Counted from the stretch's first letter, positions 5,530 to 12,270 are shown. The stretch: 15,274 bases of DNA from Bacillus salipaludis (GCF_004358205.1 NZ_SMYO01000035.1:1-15274); one strand, 5' to 3'. Numbers and translations: made by a program. The notes: a model not told the origin generated them from the letters alone.

Positions 5530-5619
5530 ATGGAAAGACAATTCTTTGGTTACGGTATGGGTTATGGTGGCTGTCCTTTCCACGATCATCATGGATTCCA
5601 TCACGGGTACTGTTGTTAA
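5530..5619 (+). CDS. Tiny Gly/Tyr/His/Cys-rich spore-like protein, 29 aa
   Basis: The peptide begins MERQFFGYGMGYGG and continues into a histidine cluster (FHDHHGFHHGY), ending in Cys-Cys. Four glycines and three tyrosines in the first half and five histidines plus three cysteines overall suggest metal binding or cross-linking, as in small spore coat or crust proteins. GGCGGAG sits 7 nt before the ATG, and a sigma-K-like promoter lies just upstream, consistent with late mother-cell expression. It precedes the CotG-like gene on the same strand by 250 bases. No family name is certain. Confidence 0.6.
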   Translation: MERQFFGYGMGYGGCPFHDHHGFHHGYCC

Positions 5620-5735
5620 CTTACAAAATGGATTTAACCCTTGGAGCAATATCTTCAGGGGTTTTAAATTGTCTTAAAAGGATTACATAGGTCTTATTAT
5701 TAAGCTTTGTTAATTAATGTGTTAATTTTTACCGA

Positions 5736-5800
5736 TTATTGAGCTAACGTGTGAAAGAGTAGAAGATCGAGGCTGTCAATGAAGCCGCTTTTTCTTTTTT
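5736..5800 (+). repeat. Dispersed intergenic repeat, left arm plus hairpin
   Basis: TTGAGCTAACGTGTGAAAGA (left arm), then GAGGCTGTCAATGAAGCCGC with GGCT/AGCC pairing and a T-rich tail. The right arm is missing: the T-tract runs into the promoter region of the CotG-like gene. Confidence 0.55.
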
Positions 5801-5804
5801 CAGT

Positions 5805-5832
5805 TACCATATAATTTTTTTTTCATAATTTA
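5805..5832 (+). promoter_or_regulatory. Possible sigma-K promoter of the CotG-like gene
   Basis: TACC (5805-5808), 15 bp, then CATAATTTA (5824-5832) fits the sigma-K -10 pattern CATAnnnTA with a slightly short spacer. It lies 38 nt before the ATG at 5870. This is weaker than the 5471 site. Confidence 0.4.
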
Positions 5833-5869
5833 TCAGGTGAACAATAATTTATTGAAAGAGGTTGGTTAA

Positions 5870-7051
5870 ATGGTTTTAAAACTTGACATGGAACAATTGC
5901 TTTCTGTAGCAAAGGAAAATGGTGTAGTTGATTTTCTTGATAGTAATCCAGTAGAAGTTAAAGCAAAGTTAGGAAAAGGACCTAAGTCAAAAGGTAGCAA
6001 AGGTAAAAAAGGCAGCAGCGGGTCCAGTGGCAGTCACGGTAGCAGCGGGTCCAGTGGCAGTCACGGTAGCAGCGGGTCCAGTGGCAGTCACGGTAGCAGC
6101 GGGTCCAGTGGCAGTCACGGTAGCAGCGGGTCCAGTGGCAGTCACGGTAGCAGCGGGTCCAGTGGCAGTCACGGTAGCAGCGGGTCCAGTGGCAGTCACG
6201 GTAGCAGCGGGTCCAGCGGCAGTCACGGTAGCAGCGGGTCCAGCGGCAGTCACGGTAGTAGCGGGTCCAGCGGCAGTCACGGTAGCAGCGGGTCCAGTGG
6301 CAGTCACGGCAGAAGGAGATCCAGCAGCAGTAGCAGTAGCAGCGGATCCAGCGGCAGTCATGGCAGAAGGAGATCCAGCAGCAGTAGCAGTAGCAGCGGA
6401 TCCAGCGGCAGTCATGGCAAAAGGAGATCCAGCAGCAGTAGCAGCGGATCCAGCGGCAGTCATGGCAGAAGGAGATCCAGTAGCAGTAGCAGTAGCAGCG
6501 GATCCAGCGGCAGTCATGGTAAAAGGAGATCCAGCAGCAGTAGCAGCGGATCCAGCGGCAGTCATGGCAGAAGGAGATCCAGTAGCAGTAGCAGTAGCAG
6601 CGGATCCAGCGGCAGTCATGGTAAAAGGAGATCCAGCAGCAGTAGCAGCGGATCCAGCGGCAGTCATGGCAGAAGGAGATCCAGTAGCAGTAGCAGTAGC
6701 AGCGGATCCAGCGGCAGTAGCGGTACAAAAGGGAGTAAAGGTTCAAAAGGCAGCAGCGGTTCAAAAGGGAGTAAAGGTTCAAAAGGTAGCAGCGGTTCAA
6801 AAGGGAGTAAAGGTTCAAAAGGTAGCAGCGGTTCAAAAGGGAGTAAAGGTTCAAAAGGCAGCAGCGGTTCAAAAGGGAGTAAAGGTTCAAAAGGTAGCAG
6901 CGGTTCAAAAGGGAGTAAAGGTTCAAAAGGTAGCAGCGGTTCAAAAGGGAGTAAAGGTTCAAAAGGCAGCAGCGGTTCAAAAGGGAGTAAAGGTTCAAAA
7001 GGTAGCAGCGGTTCAAAAGGCAGTAAAGGCAAAAGAGGGGGTAAAAGGTAA
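5870..7051 (+). CDS. CotG-like spore coat repeat protein, 393 aa
   Basis: Residues 1-47 form a non-repetitive head (LLSVAKENGVVDFLDSNPVE) resembling the N-terminus of B. subtilis CotG and of ExsB-type proteins, where an A-K-x-x-G-x-x-D-[FY]-L pattern precedes the repeats. Residues 48-146 are eleven GSSGSSGSH units. Residues 147-284 are eight G[RK]RRS(n)GSSGSH units of 18 or 16 residues. Residues 285-380 are eight GSKGSKGSKGSS units. The tail is 13 basic residues. CotG-type proteins are intrinsically disordered, very basic, and heavily serine-phosphorylated by the coat kinase CotH; the poly-Ser/Arg block here would suit that. No cotH is in the window. GAGGTTGG precedes the ATG by 5 nt. The gene has its own terminator. 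The function in spore coat assembly is inferred. Confidence 0.7.
   Translation: MVLKLDMEQLLSVAKENGVVDFLDSNPVEVKAKLGKGPKSKGSKGKKGSSGSSGSHGSSGSSGSHGSSGSSGSHGSSGSSGSHGSSGSSGSHGSSGSSGSHGSSGSSGSHGSSGSSGSHGSSGSSGSHGSSGSSGSHGSSGSSGSHGRRRSSSSSSSSGSSGSHGRRRSSSSSSSSGSSGSHGKRRSSSSSSGSSGSHGRRRSSSSSSSSGSSGSHGKRRSSSSSSGSSGSHGRRRSSSSSSSSGSSGSHGKRRSSSSSSGSSGSHGRRRSSSSSSSSGSSGSSGTKGSKGSKGSSGSKGSKGSKGSSGSKGSKGSKGSSGSKGSKGSKGSSGSKGSKGSKGSSGSKGSKGSKGSSGSKGSKGSKGSSGSKGSKGSKGSSGSKGSKGKRGGKR
6011..6307 (+). repeat. Tandem repeat block 1: 11 x 27 bp
   Basis: Eleven exact-length 27-bp units encode GSSGSSGSH. Copies 2-7 and 11 look identical. Copies 8-10 share a T-to-C synonymous change (AGT to AGC before GGC), and copy 10 has one further AGC to AGT change. 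This indicates recent expansion. Confidence 0.95.
6308..6721 (+). repeat. Tandem repeat block 2: 8 units of 54 or 48 bp
   Basis: Units encode G-[RK]-R-R-poly-Ser-GSSGSH with lengths 18, 18, 16, 18, 16, 18, 16, 18 residues. From the second unit on they alternate GRRR with GKRR, giving a 102-bp higher-order period. Serine codons are AGC/AGT apart from the TCC of GGATCC and AGATCC. Confidence 0.93.
6722..7009 (+). repeat. Tandem repeat block 3: 8 x 36 bp
   Basis: Eight 36-bp units encode GSKGSKGSKGSS; the first unit has Thr for the first Ser. Only GGT/GGC synonymous changes separate most copies. Confidence 0.94.
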
Positions 7052-7141
7052 TAATGGGAATTCAATCCCAGATAAAATTATTTAGTGCAATTAGTCAACT
7101 CTTCACCTAATAATTTTTTATAAAGTTAAAACGTTCACTTT

Positions 7142-7169
7142 AAAACCGATTTCATAAATCGGTTTTTTT
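7142..7169 (+). terminator. Terminator of the CotG-like gene
   Basis: AAAACCGATTT (7142-7152) pairs perfectly with AAATCGGTTTT (7156-7166) around a CAT loop, followed by further T residues. It lies 91 nt after the stop. Confidence 0.9.
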
Positions 7170-7170
7170 G

Positions 7171-7264
7171 CTTCTTATAAAGTAACGGATGATTTCCTTA
7201 AAGCAAAGGCACAAAAAGCCAGCCTTTTTCTTCTTCAACTAAAGTGGCAGGATAGTTTAATAAG
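7171..7264 (+). repeat. Dispersed intergenic repeat, full-length copy
   Basis: Left arm CTTATAAAGTAACGGATG, hairpin AAAGGC/GCCTTT (7205-7227) with a T-tract, right arm CTTCTTCAACTAAAGTGGCA followed by GGATAGTTTAATAAG. In the right arm AACTA and TAGTT pair. Confidence 0.7.
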
Positions 7265-7332
7265 AGAAATTTTAGTGGTACATGAACCGCCTTCAGTTTA
7301 ACTTCAAATGAAAACTTCCCCATAAAAAACTA

Positions 7333-7369
7333 CACCTCCAATTGTTATTTGTGTCAAACAATTGGGGTG
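7333..7369 (-). terminator. Terminator of the 7424-7615 gene
   Basis: CACC-CCAATTGTT pairs with AACAATTGG-GGTG (one bulged T, 10-nt loop). On the minus strand it is followed by TAGTTTTTT. It lies 55 nt past the stop of the minus-strand gene. The AATTGTT/AACAATT core is perfect. Confidence 0.8.
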
Positions 7370-7423
7370 CAGTGCAGTTCACGTCCAAGGGGTTTTTAGT
7401 TTGCGTACTTCCTAAAATCCCTG

Positions 7424-7615
7424 TTATGGTAACAAAAAAGAGGTTGGGTATCTAAAAGGAACGGCAAAAGTTGTGTCTTGCGTATGATGATAATGAGGAT
7501 GGTACCCAATTCCATAAGAAGGATATCCGTATCCCATATGGGTTCCGTAGTAAGGATATGGCATATAGCCTGTTCCATAATAATAAGGCATATAGGATCT
7601 CATATCTAAATTCAT
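7424..7615 (-). CDS. Tyr/Gly/His-rich small spore-like protein, 63 aa
   Basis: The sequence is dominated by Tyr, Pro, Gly, Met and His (SYMPYYYGTGYMPYPYYGTH, then GYGYPSYGIGYHPHYHH), followed by a less biased tail (FAVPFRYPTSFLLP). Such tyrosine-rich low-complexity proteins are typical of the Bacillus spore coat and crust, where dityrosine or histidine cross-links form. No exact family is claimed. The ATG at 7615 has AGGTG 6 nt upstream on the minus strand. The gene converges on the CotG-like gene, each with its own terminator between. The clustering of two low-complexity spore-type genes with the 29-residue gene at 5530 supports a sporulation role. Confidence 0.65.
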   Translation of the reverse strand: MNLDMRSYMPYYYGTGYMPYPYYGTHMGYGYPSYGIGYHPHYHHTQDTTFAVPFRYPTSFLLP

Positions 7616-7780
7616 GTTTTCACCTACTTATTTGAGGGAGAATGTCTAGTCTATTTCATGATATGACCTATAACTAGGAAAGAGCTTATCTTTATTCAAA
7701 TTAGGTGATTACCTACTATGCACACCTGTACAAGCAGAAAAAAATAGTACAGGATATGGATGACAGATTGTGAAATATTG

Positions 7781-7875
7781 TACTTAAACTATTGGGTGCT
7801 AGAGTTGAATAAGATCAGGTTGCTACGGCAGCCTTTTTTCTTGTTCCACTAACGTGGCAGATTAGTTCAATAAGA
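7781..7875 (+). repeat. Dispersed intergenic repeat, full-length copy
   Basis: Left arm TACTTAAACTATTGGGTGCT, hairpin GGTTGC/GCAGCC with TACG loop and a T6 tail (about 7818-7839), right arm CTTGTTCCACTAACGTGGCA followed by GATTAGTTCAATAAG. Nearly the same hairpin occurs in the copy at 12067. Confidence 0.75.
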
Positions 7876-7912
7876 ACACAGAAAAACATCACCCATATTT
7901 AGGGGAAACTTT

Positions 7913-8060
7913 ATTCATATTCCCCTTTATCGTCATCATCATCACATTCGTCAAGCACCAACTTTTTTATATGAACTTGAAGGAAAACAATATTGGGTAA
8001 ACCTAGAAGCTATAAGGGATGAGGAACAGGAAAAAAGCCACTCTAAAACCCTAGAATTAC
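7913..8060 (+). pseudogene. Startless coding remnant
   Basis: A frame open from 7874 to 8271 shows natural-looking protein only in its middle: IPLYRHHHHIRQAPTFLYEL, then EGKQYWVNLEAIRDEEQEK and a leucine-rich end around 8060. There is no ATG, GTG or TTG at its head. An ATT at 7913 follows AGGGGAAAC by 4-8 nt, so the original start may have been mutated. Past about 8060 the frame runs into a terminator hairpin and loses protein character. The family is not recognised. The boundaries given are approximate. Confidence 0.4.
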
Positions 8061-8160
8061 TGTTAAATTGCTGGTCTTCTGCATCCCTACAAATACGGAC
8101 GGCCAAGATATCCACTCAATTGGTTTTATACGGTGTACTGTTCAGGCTGATAAGGGAATT

Positions 8161-8203
8161 AAAAAGCCGGCTTTCCTCATATCACAGGAAGTCCGGCTTT
8201 TTA
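8161..8203. terminator. Strong bidirectional terminator
   Basis: AAAAAGCCGG pairs with CCGGCTTTTT, and an inner CTTTCCT/AGGAAG stem extends it around a short loop. T-runs occur on both strands. It would end transcription from the remnant at 7913. Confidence 0.8.
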
Positions 8204-8628
8204 TTAGGGAAAAATGTTATCTTTGGAATTGGTCATATTTACTATATCAGGGCTTGGTTACAGTTTTATGAATGAAAAACAACAGTTTTATTATTGAAGA
8301 ACAACAGTTAGATTACAGGGACCTCTACTTAAGTTTACTAAATTAAAAATAGCTTCATAACTTTTAAGTACTGATGCCGAAACTTCATTTTGGTACAAAA
8401 GACGAACAATTTTTTGAGGCCTTTGTGAAGTTTTTTCTTTATATCCAAACGATCTCCAACCCTGCAAACCTTGGGCCCTGCCCAAACCCGCAAGGGAAGA
8501 ACCTCCCCTTGCCCCTTATCCATTATTATGATAAGAAAGATAGAAACGTAGTTGGTGGGGATTTCAATAAATGAAGTTTACATGCGAATAGAAAAGGGGG
8601 AGGCACAGGAAATCTGAACCTGTGCTTT
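8204..8628. other. Non-coding region with two adjacent GC-rich hairpins
   Basis: Several overlapping 60-67-codon frames exist on both strands here, but none has a ribosome binding site. At 8461-8512 the base composition turns markedly G+C-rich and two hairpins lie side by side: TTGGGC/GCCCAA (8471-8485) and GCAAGGG/CCCTTGC (8490-8512). Direct repeats AACAACAGTT occur at about 8279 and 8303. Confidence 0.45.
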
Positions 8629-8630
8629 TT
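8603..8630 (+). terminator. Plus-strand terminator
   Basis: GCACAGG (8603-8609) pairs with CCTGTGC (8619-8625), followed by TTTTT. It touches the stop codon of the minus-strand WGR gene. Plus-strand transcription must enter from the region 8204-8600, which has no recognised gene. Confidence 0.75.
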
Positions 8631-9483
8631 ATTCATTAAAATAACGATGAATCATTGTTTGTAAAAGTTCTTGATGGTCATCAAGAAGGTGATGTTTGGT
8701 ATCGTGGGTATTATCAATTAATCGATTGTATTCTTTTGTTCGAAAATGCAATGTGTTGTGATGACGCTGAGTGGATGTGTATGTGTACTCAAACGAATTT
8801 TCTGCTTTTGTTGCCAAATTCAAGCCTTCTAATAAATTCCTCTTTTCAACAAGTTTAGAAAAGTTATTAATGATGAATTGATGATAATCGATTTTATTTC
8901 CAAAAAATGTAGGAATAATAGAATAAAATTGATTCGATAAATTATCAAAATCATTAGAACCTGAATGTAACTTTTCTTCTATTTTATCCAATATTTGAAA
9001 CCCTCTCGCTATTTGGGTATCTGATAGTTTTCCAAGTGGTTCGAGTGGGGAATAGGACGTTCTGGTTTCTTCTTGTTGTTTTTCTTCGATAATGCCTACC
9101 ATTTTTTCTTTTCCTTTGAGTGAATCCATTGAACTCGTTTTGATTGGGAGTTGAGTCACTGTAGGAATAAAGAAATCATCATCATCGACCAAAATATGTT
9201 CATATCCTTTTGCACGTTTTGAAGAAAGAATATGATTAAATTCCTCTTTGGCAGACAACCTACTATTAAAAAATCTTCCTTCTTTGCGAGGATTCCTACC
9301 TATACGCCCATATTCTGTATAGATGCGAAAAGGGTAATCCCCATCTCCTTGATGAAATTCTATGATATAGTATTTATTTGAATTTCCCTTTAAAGAAGCA
9401 TAGTTTAAAACAGCTCTTTGTTCTACGTCTGTAATCAAAAATAGTGGAAGATTGGCTGAATGAATAGATATAACTCTCACCAT
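8629..9483 (-). CDS. WGR plus PARP-regulatory-domain protein lacking a catalytic domain, 284 aa
   Basis: Residues about 33-100 match a WGR domain (NKYYIIEFHQGDGDYPFRIY, then EYGRIGRN with Tyr in place of the Trp of W-G-R, then a helix and KGYEHI). Residues about 148-215 match the PARP regulatory helical domain (PLGKLSDTQIARGFQILDKI, then LSNQFYSIIPTFFG, then a leucine/lysine helix). Residues 250-262 (KEYNRLIDNTHDT) recall the segment just before the ADP-ribosyltransferase fold of PARPs (KYVKNTHATTH). The protein ends 20 residues later, so no His-Tyr-Glu active site can exist. In PARPs the WGR domain senses DNA breaks and relays to the catalytic domain; a stand-alone form could bind nucleic acid or regulate a partner. 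The ATG at 9483 with AAGGAGAG upstream is preferred over an upstream TTG. Confidence 0.78.
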   Translation of the reverse strand: MVRVISIHSANLPLFLITDVEQRAVLNYASLKGNSNKYYIIEFHQGDGDYPFRIYTEYGRIGRNPRKEGRFFNSRLSAKEEFNHILSSKRAKGYEHILVDDDDFFIPTVTQLPIKTSSMDSLKGKEKMVGIIEEKQQEETRTSYSPLEPLGKLSDTQIARGFQILDKIEEKLHSGSNDFDNLSNQFYSIIPTFFGNKIDYHQFIINNFSKLVEKRNLLEGLNLATKAENSFEYTYTSTQRHHNTLHFRTKEYNRLIDNTHDTKHHLLDDHQELLQTMIHRYFNE

Positions 9484-9704
9484 AGTAAATCTCTCCTTCT
9501 TAAAAGTATAACCCAAAAAAGGTTTGGTTTAATAAAAAAGTACCTATCTCATATATCTCCAATGTAGCGATTGCCATTTCTTGTGTCTTTAATGGGATAT
9601 ACGCACATCCAAAATTCTAGTTGGTTGAGCGTTCCTTTCTTCCTTTAAGCCCACGTATCTCTCCAAGATAGTTATTATTATTTCTCATCAGATTCTAATG
9701 ATTT

Positions 9705-9763
9705 TTTACACTTCATTTACACTCTCTTTCCTATTACTTTACATTCTTTTAGTTAAATATTAT
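9705..9763 (+). promoter_or_regulatory. PhoP box array and -10 of the phosphoesterase gene
   Basis: TTTACA at 9705, 9716 and 9738 fall on a strict 11-bp grid, with a degenerate TTTCCT filling the slot at 9727. This is the B. subtilis PhoP pattern of TT[ACT]ACA direct repeats spaced by 5 bp. A -10-like TATTAT follows at 9758-9763, so the array would end near -27, as in PhoP-activated promoters. It implies induction by phosphate starvation. Confidence 0.75.
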
Positions 9764-9804
9764 TGAAAGAAATAATATTTAGAGATTCGTGGAGGAGATT
9801 CTAA

Positions 9805-11616
9805 TTGAGAAAAGGAATACGTACAGTCACATTATCATTAACAGTATTATCGCTTATGGCAGCACCTTTTGTTGGGAAGGTAAACGCTGAGGTTCCTAAA
9901 ACCGCATCAGTAGAAAAGCAATTTGCTCCTGAATTAAAAACAGTTTCCCCGATAAAACATACAGTAGTAATTTTTCAGGAGAACCGTACGTTTGATAATT
10001 ATTTTGGAACATATCCTTATGCTCGTGGATTTAAATCACTTCCCGGAACACCTAAGGATGTTAGAAATTTCAAATATGTAACAGGTAGTGTACCAAGAGA
10101 TGTTAACGGGAATGTCTATAACCCTGATTCAAATGGAAATCCGGTATATCCTTGGCATGATGCAGGTAAGGGTGAAATCCAAGAAACAGATGTAAATCAT
10201 GGTTATACAGCTATGATCTCCATGGCCGATGAAGGAAAAATGGATAAGTTCTATCAGGTGAATCATGATAGTGGCAAGCCTACTGATACAAATGACAAGG
10301 GTTTACTATCTATGTCTTATTTTGATTACAATGAAATTCCTGCTTATTGGCAGTATGCTCAACATTTCGCGATGGCGGACAACTATTTTCAGCCTGTTTA
10401 TGGACCGTCAACGCCAGGTGCATTCTATTTAGTGGCAGCGCAATCTGGAAACGGAAATGAAACCACGAATACAAACACAAATCCTAAGGCTCAAATTACG
10501 GGTGACCCATCTCCTAAAAACGGTCCATTTGGCGGGGATAGCACCAATGGACTAAAATATAATCTCACTTACAAAAATATTGGCGATGAGTTAAGCGCAT
10601 CGAACCAATCCTGGGCATGGTATGCTGGGGGATGGGATGCTGCAAAAGCAGATCCGGCTTCAGCTGAAGCAAAGACGTATTCACCGCACCATAACCCGTT
10701 CCAGTATTTCCAAAACTATGAGGATGGGAAATATGATAATAATCTAAAAGATTACAATAACTTCGCAAAGGATATCGATAATGACAATCTTCCTGCGGTT
10801 AGTTTTATAAAGGCTGGTTATGGAGATGATGAACATCCTGGTACTGGAAACCAAAGTACTCCATCAGCAGAAGAATTTACAGTAAATACGATTAACAAAA
10901 TCATGAGCAGCCCATATTGGAAAGATACAGCCATTATTGTTACGTATGATGAAGGCGGCGGATTCTTTGATCATATCGCCCCTCCAACTGTAAATCCTAA
11001 CGCGGATGGATTAAAAGGTGATGGACCACGCATTCCGGCAATGGTCATCTCCCCATATGCAAAAGAGAACTATGTAAGCCACGTTCAATATGACCATGCT
11101 TCGGTTTTGAAGTTCCTGGAATGGAACTATGGTTTACCTGCATTGAACAGCAAGGATGCAAATGCCAACAATATGTTAGATATGTTTGATTTTGAACATC
11201 CTAATTTCTTGCCTTACATGTTTAACGATGGTGATTTAACTGCCAAGTCTTCCAATGGGCCAGTTGTTGAAGTACAGCTAAACAATGCCTTATTGGGCGT
11301 AAGCCATCCTGGTGAAGCGTCATTTGTAGACAAAAAAGGTAATGTAATGGTCCCATTAGACGATTTTGCCCGTAGCATTAATGGTTCAGTGACTCAAACA
11401 AAAGAAAATCGTCTGGTCCTAACAACAAATCAAAAAGACATTGAATGGAAGGTGCAGGGGAGTACAGCGTTTGTAGATAATAAACCAGTACATCTTATAA
11501 CACCTGCTATCAAGAGTGAAACAGGTATCACCTATATTCCGCTTAAGTCTGCAGTTGATATACTTGGTTGGTCAATGGAAAAACAGGGTAACAACATTGT
11601 TGTGAATAGTAAATAA
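9805..11616 (+). CDS. Secreted phosphoesterase (phospholipase C/acid phosphatase superfamily) with C-terminal copper-amine-oxidase-like domain, 603 aa
   Basis: Residues 1-28 are a Sec signal peptide (basic MRKGIR, hydrophobic core, cut after VNA). The phosphoesterase domain starts at about 52 with HTVVIFQENRTFDNYFG (E59, N60, catalytic-site region), contains HDSG and YFQPVYGPSTPGAFY, and ends near 455. The metal-site motif is YDEGGGFFDHIAPP (381-394). This matches the phosphoesterase family that includes bacterial phospholipase C and AcpA-type acid phosphatases. Residues about 487-603 resemble the copper amine oxidase N-terminal-like domain common as a C-terminal appendage of Bacillus exported proteins (VPLDDFARSING, YIPLKSAVDILGW). 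It likely releases phosphate from extracellular esters. The TTG start follows GGAGGAG (9791-9797). The PhoP boxes fit a scavenging role. Confidence 0.9.
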   Translation: MRKGIRTVTLSLTVLSLMAAPFVGKVNAEVPKTASVEKQFAPELKTVSPIKHTVVIFQENRTFDNYFGTYPYARGFKSLPGTPKDVRNFKYVTGSVPRDVNGNVYNPDSNGNPVYPWHDAGKGEIQETDVNHGYTAMISMADEGKMDKFYQVNHDSGKPTDTNDKGLLSMSYFDYNEIPAYWQYAQHFAMADNYFQPVYGPSTPGAFYLVAAQSGNGNETTNTNTNPKAQITGDPSPKNGPFGGDSTNGLKYNLTYKNIGDELSASNQSWAWYAGGWDAAKADPASAEAKTYSPHHNPFQYFQNYEDGKYDNNLKDYNNFAKDIDNDNLPAVSFIKAGYGDDEHPGTGNQSTPSAEEFTVNTINKIMSSPYWKDTAIIVTYDEGGGFFDHIAPPTVNPNADGLKGDGPRIPAMVISPYAKENYVSHVQYDHASVLKFLEWNYGLPALNSKDANANNMLDMFDFEHPNFLPYMFNDGDLTAKSSNGPVVEVQLNNALLGVSHPGEASFVDKKGNVMVPLDDFARSINGSVTQTKENRLVLTTNQKDIEWKVQGSTAFVDNKPVHLITPAIKSETGITYIPLKSAVDILGWSMEKQGNNIVVNSK

Positions 11617-11635
11617 CATAAATCATATTTTAGGC

Positions 11636-11677
11636 TGACTCGGAAGGTCTATATGGGACCGACTGAGTCATTTTTTT
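11636..11677 (+). terminator. Terminator of the phosphoesterase gene
   Basis: TGACTC (11636-11641) pairs with GAGTCA (11665-11670) and an inner GGTC with GACC, followed by T7. It lies 20 nt after the stop. Confidence 0.85.
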
Positions 11678-11768
11678 ATTCATACAATTCAAAGATATAA
11701 AATGTAAGATAGGAAGTGGCATCACTTGTCACTTGTGGGTGACAACGGTTGTATGGGCTGAGTTTAAA

Positions 11769-12053
11769 TTGAGCGAAGAAGTAGTAGCTGCTTTAAAAAA
11801 ATATAAATTTGATGATGTAGCCTTATTAGCTATTTAAAAAACAGTTAGAGATACTATTCTTGGGGCATTTCACGATGTTTTTTCCTTATTGGACGCTGTA
11901 AGAGACCCAGAAGATGTTGAGCTTGATGATACTTGGCTTGGATTAACACTAAGCGAGCCTAATGAAGAAGAAGAGAACGAAGGATTTCTCCACGATGAGG
12001 TTTATGATGCCTATTGGGATTGGTCGGACCAAAGAAACAAAGATGAAGATTAA
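11769..12053 (+). pseudogene. Acidic hypothetical protein with one in-frame stop
   Basis: From TTG 11769 the frame reads LSEEVVAALKKYKFDDVALL, then a TAA at 11835-11837, then KTVRDTILGAFHDVFSLLDA and a strongly acidic C-terminus (EEEENEGFLHDEVYDAYWDW) ending at TAA 12051-12053. Both sides are clearly protein-like and share a frame, so one nonsense change (perhaps from AAA, GAA or CAA) has interrupted a roughly 95-codon gene. The start is uncertain: the frame extends upstream without an obvious ribosome binding site. The family is not recognised by name. Alternatively the downstream part could be expressed from an internal start. Confidence 0.65.
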
Positions 12054-12066
12054 TAATGAATAAACA

Positions 12067-12164
12067 GCTTAAGTTAACGCTAACGGGTGTTTGAATTTAA
12101 GAAGGGGAGGTTGCTGTGGCAGCCTTTTTTAATTGAGCTAACGGGGCAGGTTAGTGAAAGAACG
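12067..12164 (+). repeat. Dispersed intergenic repeat, full-length copy
   Basis: Left arm CTTAAGTTAACGCTAACGGG, hairpin GGTTGC/GCAGCC with loop TGTG and T6 (about 12109-12130), right arm AATTGAGCTAACGGGGCAGG then TTAGTGAAAGAACG. It follows the stop of the broken gene 11769-12053 by 14 nt and can terminate it. Confidence 0.72.
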
Positions 12165-12236
12165 AATTCCTAATGGTTACGATTGTGCACCATCAGTTAA
12201 TGTACGATTTTTTGTCCAAGATTATAATCAGGAAAG

Positions 12237-12270
12237 AAGTGCCCTTGCGGCAAATTATGCATGGGCACTT
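12237..12270 (-). terminator. Probable terminator of the Cys-rich peptide gene
   Basis: AAGTGCCC (12237-12244) pairs perfectly with GGGCACTT (12263-12270) around an 18-nt loop. It lies 35 nt past the stop on the minus strand. The minus-strand tail CTTCTTTCC is only moderately T-rich. Confidence 0.6.

Noticed and set aside
6011..7009. CRISPR-like array
   Set aside because: Repeats are contiguous without unique spacers and encode protein repeats in frame.
5982..7085. Long open frames in other phases and on the minus strand over the CotG-like gene (Ala/Val/Gly-rich, Cys/Trp/Tyr-rich, Leu/Pro-rich)
   Set aside because: They arise from the period-3 low-complexity DNA. None has a ribosome binding site, and their compositions are the mechanical out-of-frame readings of the Ser/Gly repeats.
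8068..8271. 67-codon frame on the plus strand
   Set aside because: It passes through the strong terminator at 8161-8203 and lacks a ribosome binding site.
8374..8574. Plus-strand 66-codon frame and overlapping minus-strand frames at 8291-8523
   Set aside because: No ribosome binding site for any of them; they overlap each other and run through strong hairpins. Real coding cannot be excluded for the minus strand but is unsupported.
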